Source of the DNA: Candidatus Altarchaeales archaeon
GTDB taxonomy: Archaea > Altiarchaeota > Altiarchaeia > IMC4 > QMZM01
DNA length: 6,617 nucleotides
Assembly (NCBI GenBank): GCA_003663115.1
Contig: QMZJ01000071.1
Span: 1-6,617 of the forward strand
Direction: 5' to 3'
The notes beneath the pieces were generated by a model. The model was not told the origin of the DNA. It made no database searches and saw only the letters and a program-made list of their open reading frames with translations. Below are positions 1 to 5,908 of this stretch, one piece after another (the stretch's first letter is position 1; each line of letters starts with the position of its first letter). A program made the translations under genes and the position numbers.

Positions 1-587
1 AGCCATTTTATTGGTTTTCTTTAATAAACGGCACCTTTGAGGAAGACATGAGCAAAGTAAGAATCTCTATGTCAAATTCTCCGTGGATAGAGCCTGTTGA
101 AAGAATATTCGTCTTTCTAAGGTCAACCTATAATCTCTCGGCTGGGCCCTCAAAGGAAGAACCTCTTGTTTATGGCTTAATGAAGTACAATGTCATGGAT
201 GGAGAAGTTCTCAGGATTAGGGTCAATTCCTCAAGTTATGGGAACTTAACCCTAATAAGTCAGCTTGGCGCCGAAGTAAGAGGGATGTTCCTCTATGGAA
301 ATCGGACCGACTTGAATGCAACGCTTGTATGGTATGAATATGAAAACGGAAACAGGACGGCAAAGTTGAAAGCATACATGGGCATCAATGGAACCATAGT
401 GGTTCCTTTTAAGGAGCTCTTTGGCTCAACAGATACCCAGAACAGGATAATCCTTCTGTGGCTATACTCACTTGAAGGATGGGCAAGAGACGAAGTACAG
501 ATTGAGTTTGTCCCGGATATAAGGTACATACTTGAACCCAAGTTTGATGGAGCTATAATAAAACTATGGGTGTGGGATGACAGATGA
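1..587 (+). CDS. Secreted sequon-rich protein of unknown function, 3' part of a gene cut by the left window edge
   Basis: The reading frame is open from base 3 to the TGA at 585-587 and gives 194 visible residues. An ATG at 48 has a GAGG (39-42) just upstream and could be a start. However, the codons before it continue the same kind of sequence, including an N-G-T sequon, and a protein starting at 48 would have no signal peptide or membrane segment. The visible part carries eight N-x-S/T sequons (NGT, NLS, NSS, NLT, NRT, NAT, NRT, NGT), as expected for an exported archaeal glycoprotein. I therefore infer that the true start and export signal lie left of the window. The rest looks beta-rich and ends in an alternating strand, IIKLWVWDDR, which resembles the end of the next protein. 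The stop overlaps the start of the next gene (ATGA), so the two are probably co-translated. I do not recognise the family. It may be another pilin-like or accessory surface subunit of the same operon. Confidence 0.75.
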   Translation, partial: PFYWFSLINGTFEEDMSKVRISMSNSPWIEPVERIFVFLRSTYNLSAGPSKEEPLVYGLMKYNVMDGEVLRIRVNSSSYGNLTLISQLGAEVRGMFLYGNRTDLNATLVWYEYENGNRTAKLKAYMGINGTIVVPFKELFGSTDTQNRIILLWLYSLEGWARDEVQIEFVPDIRYILEPKFDGAIIKLWVWDDR

Positions 588-667
588 AGAGAAGGGGATT
601 CATATTCACTCTAGATGCATTGCTTTCGTTGCTCTTAGTTATGATGTTCGTGACAAGCATACTCACG
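584..667 (+). other. Class III (type IV pilin-like) signal region of the 687-residue protein
   Basis: The first 28 residues are a basic K-R-R-G followed by a 20-odd residue hydrophobic helix. Archaeal prepilin peptidase (PibD/FlaK family) generally cuts after [KR][GA] ahead of such a helix, which here would be G5|F6. The acidic residue is D11 (+6) rather than Glu at +5. Processing is therefore likely but not certain. Confidence 0.6.
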
Positions 668-2647
668 ATAGAAAGTAATACTCAAGTATATACTACTTAT
701 ATGAGAGAACAGGACAAATATATGGCTAAGAACGCACTGACCATTCTTAGAACTGTCAGTTTGAAAGAACTCGTACCACCGCAAAAGATTCAAGAATGGC
801 TTGCTAATGGAGTATTAAACACGACTCTTGTATCTCCAGATATGTCCCCATTGGATATAGTATCCACTTATTGGGCGACTGAACCATTATACCCTTCTGC
901 AAACTTAAGGCATAAAGCCGAGATAATCTTGGGATATGTTCTCAACACGACCCTTAAGGGATATTACTACGAACTTTTAATAAATAACTATACCAGTCCT
1001 TACCTGAGGCGACTGGGGTCTAACTATTCCAAAGTACCTAATGTATCTCCAGCAACTCTGACAATTAGCGGCTATGCTTACAACCAGACGCCAAGGGGGT
1101 ACGTGGCAAGGGCATTCCTCTCCAAAATCCGGTCAAGAAGAACCACAATGTCCCTATGGGGAATCACTGTCTCCACTCCGACAAAGATAAACCAGACCCC
1201 CTGGGGCATCAAGCTGGAAAACCCCGCGAGAATAAAGTACATCTTAGAACTCCCCAGCGATGCAAATGTGAGCGATGCAAAACTTGTTCTTGAGCCACTG
1301 TGGGCATACAGCAAGGTCAACATCACGGTTAATGGCATGAGTTATTCAAGTGAGCAGACGATACCTGAGGTCATTGAATATGACATCACGAACTTAGGCC
1401 CGGGAACTAACGAAATAAATCTGTCAATCATGCGTCCTCCCGAAGGGGGAGATGACGGAGCCACCCATATCTTCGCTGAGATAGTTACAAACCAAACTTA
1501 CACCATCTTCAAAAAGAGGATATACTTCCCAGAAGTTAAGGCAAGAGGGCCCATAAAGTGCCAGATCCCAGTGTATTTGCCACATATGCCCAATTCAATG
1601 TATGTCTACCTTAACCTGAGTGATTCCATAAGAGAAGTTTTTCTATACGTTGGAATAAACAACACCTTATACTACCTTGGAAACAAGACAAACACCGGAG
1701 GAATTACCTTCAGCTGGTCGGATATCCAAAATGGCTTGTCCTCTAACAATCTTTCCATTCAAGACTTAGTTGGAAAAACAACATATTTTATAGTCGAGGC
1801 AGATCCATATTTCATAACGTCCCCCCTTAGCTCTGAGGAGAAGGTAATATACGGGACCTCGTATTTCTACGTAGATTATCTACCACCCTCAATTCCACTG
1901 TACATGATACCAATAACAGTTCATCTTTCGGGGGCATCAGGAAAGGACGAGAGCGACCTCCATAAGGGGTTCTTCAGGAACATCACATACACGTTCCAGA
2001 TACCTACAGGAGCCACCCCTATTGAGAACAAATATATATTTTCATGGTTCTACTCTCTTGGATGGGCACCATACACTAATGTCGCAGTAAATGGCTTGGT
2101 TATATACTCAACACCCCCTCAGTTCATGCAATTGCCCTTCACTAGGTTCCAGTACTATAATACCCCCCCACTGCTCACATCAGGTACTAACAATTTCTCT
2201 GTGGAATTCGGCAAGGGTTATTATGTAAGTCCAGACTACACCTACGGTGAGCTTACATACCTTGTTCAGGGATTTGTCCCATACGGAAAGCCTTTCGAAA
2301 AGGCAAAGGGAAGCACCGTTATCGTATACTATGACATCGATGGAGACAATAGTCCAGATGGTAGCATAACTATTAATATTGGGGATGAGCCAAGCGATGT
2401 TTTTGATCCTGATAGAGATGCTGTGGATGATGCACTCGTCAGACTTCTCAACAACCTTAACTTCGATCACGATGTGAACCCAGGGGATGCGGTTCCACTG
2501 GACAAGCCAAATGGTGACGGAAGTAGTACAAACCCAATCGATATTTATATCTCACCTGACATAACATTTTCCTCAGTATCTCTAAAGAACATTCCCCAGC
2601 TTACTTCACCCATATCCATAACTTTAAGAGTGTGGAGGGAGGATTAA
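584..2647 (+). CDS. Large pilin-like surface glycoprotein with class III-like signal, two beta-sandwich repeats and Asp-rich C-terminus
   Basis: This is a 687-residue protein. The start ATG at 584 overlaps the previous stop, and the N-terminus MKRRGFIFTLDALLSLLLV is a textbook short basic stretch plus RG|F before one hydrophobic helix (about residues 6-28). This resembles archaeal type IV pilin (class III) signals, with likely cleavage after G5. An acidic residue (D11) follows, one position later than the canonical +5 Glu. The region at about 30-180 includes the stretch SGYAYNQTPRGYVARAFL, a motif I associate with large archaeal pilin-like proteins. Residues about 215-316 and 466-578 look like two copies of a beta-sandwich: a hydrophobic strand ending ELPSDAN or QIPTGAT, then NITVNG or NVAVNG. 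Residues 584-635 are Asp-rich (DIDGDNSPDGS, DPDRDAVDD, DHDVNPGD) and probably bind calcium. There are about 17 N-glycosylation sequons and one cysteine. Most pilins are 100-200 residues, so this would be a minor or tip-like subunit. Its exact function is unknown. Confidence 0.85.
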   Translation: MKRRGFIFTLDALLSLLLVMMFVTSILTIESNTQVYTTYMREQDKYMAKNALTILRTVSLKELVPPQKIQEWLANGVLNTTLVSPDMSPLDIVSTYWATEPLYPSANLRHKAEIILGYVLNTTLKGYYYELLINNYTSPYLRRLGSNYSKVPNVSPATLTISGYAYNQTPRGYVARAFLSKIRSRRTTMSLWGITVSTPTKINQTPWGIKLENPARIKYILELPSDANVSDAKLVLEPLWAYSKVNITVNGMSYSSEQTIPEVIEYDITNLGPGTNEINLSIMRPPEGGDDGATHIFAEIVTNQTYTIFKKRIYFPEVKARGPIKCQIPVYLPHMPNSMYVYLNLSDSIREVFLYVGINNTLYYLGNKTNTGGITFSWSDIQNGLSSNNLSIQDLVGKTTYFIVEADPYFITSPLSSEEKVIYGTSYFYVDYLPPSIPLYMIPITVHLSGASGKDESDLHKGFFRNITYTFQIPTGATPIENKYIFSWFYSLGWAPYTNVAVNGLVIYSTPPQFMQLPFTRFQYYNTPPLLTSGTNNFSVEFGKGYYVSPDYTYGELTYLVQGFVPYGKPFEKAKGSTVIVYYDIDGDNSPDGSITINIGDEPSDVFDPDRDAVDDALVRLLNNLNFDHDVNPGDAVPLDKPNGDGSSTNPIDIYISPDITFSSVSLKNIPQLTSPISITLRVWRED
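2333..2488 (+). other. Asp-rich, probably calcium-binding block near the C-terminus of the pilin-like protein
   Basis: Residues 584-635 contain three close acidic loops: D584-I-D-G-D-N-S-P-D-G-S594, D608-P-D-R-D-A-V-D-D616 and D628-H-D-V-N-P-G-D635. The spacing of Asp/Asn/Gly resembles calcium loops of the EF-hand/dockerin or thrombospondin type-3 kind. Metal binding is inferred from composition and spacing only. Confidence 0.5.
2634..2643 (+). promoter_or_regulatory. Strong ribosome binding site for the PA14-like protein gene, inside the end of the upstream gene
   Basis: GGAGGGAGGA contains two overlapping GGAGG cores, 4 and 8 bases before the ATG at 2647. It lies within the last codons of the upstream gene. 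It decides the start in favour of ATG 2647 over the in-frame GTG at 2632, which would place this site inside the coding sequence and has no comparable site of its own. Confidence 0.75.
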
Positions 2648-4416
2648 TGAGAAAGGTAGCCGTTATATTCATATTTCTTATCGTTTTAACAGTCTCCCCC
2701 TCGGTTCACAAAGTAGGATCGTTCATAGACGTTGAAGGATTTTTTGTCGGGGTGTACACAGGCGGAGATGGGGATGATTATATAGACCACTACACCGTTC
2801 CGCCACAGCTTTATTACAATATCTTAATGGTATTCGAAAAAGGTGCACCCGTTTACAGAGTAGATCCTAACACAGGGAACCTTGTTTACCTAGGAAATTT
2901 TACACAGTTATATAATCATGACATAAGCAAAATTCAGGTTTATGAAAGCAAAAGTGGAACAGGACCCTTAAGTGCTGATTCAATAAGGATAGGACATGAT
3001 AGCAACGGAACATACTACGAGCACTTTGTTATGTTTGAGGATCTCTGGGGTGGAGGAGACATGGATCGAGAGGACATATATGCAAAAATCAGATATTATC
3101 CTGAACTCGGGAAGATTTGGTACATAATAAGAACCCACATAGGGTATGCAGGATACAAAAAACGCTTATTCTTTTATACGAATGGAATAATAATAGACAT
3201 GGGTTCTGATGACATAAACCCTAACCTAAGTAATAACAAGGTGGATATGAGTTATCATGGAGATGACAATGCAAATTATGGGCCTTTTTTTTGGCATCAC
3301 TGCTCGGTTATCACCGATCCATACTCTGGAAAGAGTGATACGTGGTGCGGCAATGAAATCAATGGTGAATTTGGTCTCATAGCACCTCCTTCGGCACTGT
3401 GGCAACCTGTGGTCGCGGTTATTGAGTTAAGTGGTCCTGAGGGCACAATCACGCTTTATGTGGGACAATGGGACGGAAGTTGTGGAGGGAACTACGGTGA
3501 CGATCACAATGAAATGGTTAAATGCATTGACCAAAAGATAAGCTCGGGAGAGTATTATGGCAAAATTAATGTGTCAAAGATTGATCACTCAAATTCGTTG
3601 GGATTTGATAGCGATGATGAGGAGTTCTTTATGTATTACTATGTTGAGTTTTATGTCGAAACACCTGGAACTTGGTGGTTTGCGACGGACAGTGATGACG
3701 CCAGTGAAGTAGAAGTTGATGGGGATGTTGTTGCCTCGTGGTATGGTGGCCACGGAATTTGCAACTGTCAGTCTCATAGTGGCTCAAAATACCTGAGTAG
3801 AGGATGGCATACCTTAATATATCGCATGCAGGAATGGAGAGGGGGACAACTTGCAAGACTCTGGTACAAGGCCCCTGGGCAAAGCACTTGGCAAATCTTC
3901 AGGGTCTCATCATTGAAATGGTTCCTAATCCCTCGCTCCCTTGAGGCCAACAGGACTGACATAGAGGGAATCATCAACTCTACGTTCCCATTGTCATTGC
4001 CACCAAATTATATAATCAGTGGATTTGATGATGTGGAACCCGATGAGGATCTTCTTGATACGTCCCCGGATGCGTCTCAGCCCATAAGCGTTGAGCAGTA
4101 TGGATATTACACAGTGTATAGGGGGACTGCCTTAATCAACACGAACGCGGGTAGGAGGTCTTCATGGCAAAGGCTTCATACTGATTACCTCATGGAAGTC
4201 CAAGGTGAAATAATAAAGAATGGAAAGAGGCATATAAAAGTCAGGATTGAGGGACACGACAATCCCGGCCCTGATTACAAACGGGGAACACCTGATGACA
4301 AAAACTTTGAATACTACATAATGTTTTACAACATAGTCACCGGAGAGTACACAGACTGGGTCGGACCGATAAGAAACAACTCATGGTGGGGATTCTTGGA
4401 GGTGAAAGGATCATGA
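2647..4416 (+). CDS. Secreted multidomain protein with DUF4114/LruC-like motif and PA14-like domain, putative surface adhesin
   Basis: This is a 589-residue protein starting at ATG 2647. The start overlaps the previous stop as TAATG and follows a strong ribosome binding site. Residues 1-20 (MRKVAVIFIFLIVLTVSPSV) form a Sec-type signal or N-terminal anchor; there is no lipobox and no pilin motif. Residues about 28-215 hold two Gly/Asp-rich acidic motifs, TGGDGDDYID (38-47) and FEDLWGGGDMDRED (130-143). The latter resembles the FEDL..GGD.D.ND signature of bacterial extracellular DUF4114/LruC domains. A middle section (219-293) contains four cysteines. Residues about 300-423 fit a PA14 domain: GEYYG at the start, PGTWWFATDSDD, VDGDVVASW, GH, then RGWHTLIYR and GGQLARLWYKAPG. 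D350-D351 fall where PA14 lectins place their calcium-binding Asp pair. Residues 425-589 are unassigned. There are seven sequons. It probably acts outside the cell, perhaps binding glycans, within the same operon as two pilin-like proteins. Domain names are by eye and need a profile search. Confidence 0.85.
   Translation: MRKVAVIFIFLIVLTVSPSVHKVGSFIDVEGFFVGVYTGGDGDDYIDHYTVPPQLYYNILMVFEKGAPVYRVDPNTGNLVYLGNFTQLYNHDISKIQVYESKSGTGPLSADSIRIGHDSNGTYYEHFVMFEDLWGGGDMDREDIYAKIRYYPELGKIWYIIRTHIGYAGYKKRLFFYTNGIIIDMGSDDINPNLSNNKVDMSYHGDDNANYGPFFWHHCSVITDPYSGKSDTWCGNEINGEFGLIAPPSALWQPVVAVIELSGPEGTITLYVGQWDGSCGGNYGDDHNEMVKCIDQKISSGEYYGKINVSKIDHSNSLGFDSDDEEFFMYYYVEFYVETPGTWWFATDSDDASEVEVDGDVVASWYGGHGICNCQSHSGSKYLSRGWHTLIYRMQEWRGGQLARLWYKAPGQSTWQIFRVSSLKWFLIPRSLEANRTDIEGIINSTFPLSLPPNYIISGFDDVEPDEDLLDTSPDASQPISVEQYGYYTVYRGTALINTNAGRRSSWQRLHTDYLMEVQGEIIKNGKRHIKVRIEGHDNPGPDYKRGTPDDKNFEYYIMFYNIVTGEYTDWVGPIRNNSWWGFLEVKGS
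3031..3075 (+). other. DUF4114/LruC-like FEDL-GGGD acidic motif
   Basis: Residues 129-143 read M-F-E-D-L-W-G-G-G-D-M-D-R-E-D. Bacterial DUF4114 and LruC extracellular domains carry a similar F/W-E-D-L followed by G-D-x-D-x-N-D signature. The match covers only about 14 residues and one Asn is replaced by Glu, so this is a suggestion of relationship rather than an assignment. Confidence 0.45.
3544..3915 (+). other. PA14-like domain (residues about 300-423)
   Basis: The order of motifs follows PA14 domains: G301-E-Y-Y at the start, a beta-strand ending in T-P-G-T-W, F345-A-T-D-S-D-D-A-S in the SDD(G)S position, E356-V-D-G-D-V-V for the I-D-G-x-x-V strand, W-Y-G-G-H, then S-R-G-W-H-T-L-I-Y-R and G-G-Q-L-A-R-L-W-Y-K-A-P-G. 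PA14 domains are beta-barrels often found in glycosidases and adhesins. Ca2+ and sugar binding through D350-D351 is inferred by analogy with yeast flocculin and Epa-type lectins. The C372-x-C374 pair within the domain is unusual. Confidence 0.65.
4398..4405 (+). promoter_or_regulatory. Ribosome binding site for the 492-residue pilin-like protein
   Basis: GGAGGTGA is a near-perfect complement of the archaeal 16S rRNA 3' end and sits seven bases before the ATG at 4413. It fixes the start at 4413 rather than at the in-frame ATG at 4383, which would place this site inside the gene and add ten residues ahead of the RGF signal. Confidence 0.85.
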
Positions 4417-4487
4417 GGCACAGAGGATTCCTAATAAATTCTGCAGTATTACTACTACTCATTCCACTCCTCTTAGTGTTAGCAACG
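4413..4487 (+). other. Class III-like signal region of the 492-residue protein
   Basis: The N-terminus is M-R-H-R-G-F followed by a hydrophobic stretch to about residue 25. The G5|F6 site matches in position that of the upstream pilin-like protein. No Glu or Asp follows at +5 or +6. This could be a degenerate prepilin signal or simply a membrane anchor. Confidence 0.45.
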
Positions 4488-5891
4488 TACGAGGATATAT
4501 CAAGTTATATAATCTCATCCCAGTCCTCTAGAGTTAGAACCGAGACCATGCATGCCACCATAAACTCAATTGAGTTAGATATGGAGAGAGCATCAGAGAT
4601 AAGCATGAAACGAGCTGTTATCACTATCCTGCAAAGTGCCATCATTGGAGAAGAAGTAAAAAATGTCAACGAGACTATAGCCAATCTGATAGTGAGAGGA
4701 TGGAGTTATTCTCCCCCCTATAACATTTCCATGCCTTACAATGAGACCCTGAAATTCTGGTATGAGAACACAAAAAAAGTGCTTAAAGAAATGGGATTCA
4801 GGATGTCTTTCCCGAATGGGGATTTTGAGGATAACATTAACGTAACTGTGGCTCAGCTTGACGCATTCCATATAGTCGCGGAAATTAGAATAAAAAACGT
4901 GACGATATCAGACTTATCAGGTAGGATAGTTTATCAGGGCCCCCTTCCTAGAGGCGGCCCAATGTATCCTGTCATGAGCATTGAGGGGCTCGAAGATCCC
5001 CTGTTTCCGGTTAGTAGTGGCGGACACTTACATCGAATAATTGTTGCGGCACCTTACGATACATATCTCCGTGAACCCCTCGTTGGAAACCTCTCAGGGT
5101 CAGGAATTTCAATCCTTGGAACCCTCTCAAACCTGTCAGTTAAAAGATCCAAAGGGTTTGTGAGGTTTTATGATTCAAGCCCTGGAGAAATAGGGGTGGC
5201 AGAGAAGTTTTCACAAATAGCAAATTATGTAGGAGAAGGGTTTGTTTTTAAGGAATTAGGATATTCCCTCACAGAGTTGCTAAACATTTCGGAGATTATT
5301 GGCAAGCCAATAGTCTATAACACCACCATTTCTCCCGTTGGATGGGCCAAGGAGAGAGACATTGCCGTCGTAGTTGTAAATGGGACAGTAAGTTCAATTG
5401 GGGTAGCGAATATTCTGTCTGGAAATGGTACATTTTACGACCTCCAATATCTGAGCAATTCTATAGAGGAGGGATACTACTTCGGGGTGTATATTAACGA
5501 TAGTGTATCATGCAATCCTCCATCGTTCTTCGACAGGCTTGAAGGAAACCTCTGTCTAACTTCACAGTACTTTGAAAAAGCCAAGGAATTTCAGCTCAAA
5601 CTCGGGCTGACTAATGGTAGTTATTACTACCCTATAGGTCTCGTCAGCTTTGTGAATCCTGCAGATGTATGGAAAAACTATCCCGTTTTGCGAAGATACA
5701 TAGAAGAGAAGGTGTCTAAGAACCAGAGCTGTGCTGATTACCAGTTTTTTGCGAGTAGCGACATTTCAGGCGATCTTATTTACGGTCTTGACTTGGCATC
5801 GTGGTATGATGAAAAGATGCCTTTCAGGCTAAATCAACACTTATTCGGAGTAATCTTGGGGGAAGGGTACCGTTACTTAATAAACAGCTGA
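4413..5891 (+). CDS. Surface glycoprotein with pilin-like RGF hydrophobic N-terminus and PSFFDRLEG motif
   Basis: This is a 492-residue protein. ATG 4413 overlaps the preceding stop (ATGA) and has a GGAGGTGA site seven bases upstream. The N-terminus MRHRGFLINSAVLLLLIPLL is a basic stretch, RG|F and one hydrophobic helix (about residues 7-25), resembling class III signals and closely parallel to the 687-residue neighbour. It lacks any acidic residue near +5. Residues about 26-70 (ISSQSSRVRTETMHATINSIELDMERASEI) are polar and probably helical, extending the N-terminal helix as in pilins. Further on are L193-E-D-P-L-F-P-V, P370-S-F-F-D-R-L-E-G378, a GLVSFVNPADV stretch and S-C440-A-D-Y. I associate these with a recurring family of large archaeal pilin-like proteins without a defined function. 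Cysteines are C367, C381 and C440; the first two flank the DRLEG motif. There are about 14 sequons. It is probably anchored in the membrane with the bulk outside. A role as pilus minor subunit or assembly partner is inferred from context. Confidence 0.85.
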   Translation: MRHRGFLINSAVLLLLIPLLLVLATYEDISSYIISSQSSRVRTETMHATINSIELDMERASEISMKRAVITILQSAIIGEEVKNVNETIANLIVRGWSYSPPYNISMPYNETLKFWYENTKKVLKEMGFRMSFPNGDFEDNINVTVAQLDAFHIVAEIRIKNVTISDLSGRIVYQGPLPRGGPMYPVMSIEGLEDPLFPVSSGGHLHRIIVAAPYDTYLREPLVGNLSGSGISILGTLSNLSVKRSKGFVRFYDSSPGEIGVAEKFSQIANYVGEGFVFKELGYSLTELLNISEIIGKPIVYNTTISPVGWAKERDIAVVVVNGTVSSIGVANILSGNGTFYDLQYLSNSIEEGYYFGVYINDSVSCNPPSFFDRLEGNLCLTSQYFEKAKEFQLKLGLTNGSYYYPIGLVSFVNPADVWKNYPVLRRYIEEKVSKNQSCADYQFFASSDISGDLIYGLDLASWYDEKMPFRLNQHLFGVILGEGYRYLINS

Positions 5892-5896
5892 CTTAA

Positions 5897-5904
5897 GGGG
5901 GGAG
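5897..5904 (+). promoter_or_regulatory. Ribosome binding site for the DUF2101 gene
   Basis: GGGGGGAG lies four bases before ATG 5909, in the 17-base gap after the upstream stop. It supports that ATG as the start and argues against a leaderless transcript beginning here. Confidence 0.65.
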
Positions 5905-5908
5905 CATC

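Noticed and set aside
2028..2044. AAATATATATTTTC as an internal promoter
   Set aside because: It lies inside the coding sequence for N-K-Y-I-F-S, with no gene start nearby downstream.
2632..2646. GTG at 2632 as start of the PA14-like protein
   Set aside because: The extra residues are encoded by the ribosome binding site itself. ATG 2647 has ideal spacing and begins directly with a signal peptide.
3285..3292. Run of eight T as an archaeal terminator or frameshift site
   Set aside because: It encodes Pro-Phe-Phe-Trp in a frame that stays open with consistent composition on both sides. A single T run inside a gene is not enough to call termination.
4383..4412. ATG at 4383 as start of the 492-residue protein
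   Set aside because: It would put ten residues before the RGF signal and place the GGAGGTGA site inside the gene. ATG 4413 fits the site and the ATGA overlap.
1078..4871. Several minus-strand open frames of 60-96 codons
   Set aside because: They lie opposite well-supported plus-strand genes, have no convincing ribosome binding sites and no recognisable protein features.
5876..5884. AT-rich CTTAATAAA as a TATA box for the DUF2101 gene
   Set aside because: It lies inside the end of the upstream coding sequence, is a weak match, would place transcription start almost on the ATG despite a clear ribosome binding site, and has no evident BRE.
584..5891. Major archaellin or major pilin genes
   Set aside because: The proteins are 492-687 residues, much longer than these subunits, and lack the canonical Glu at +5. 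Only a minor or pilin-like role is supported.
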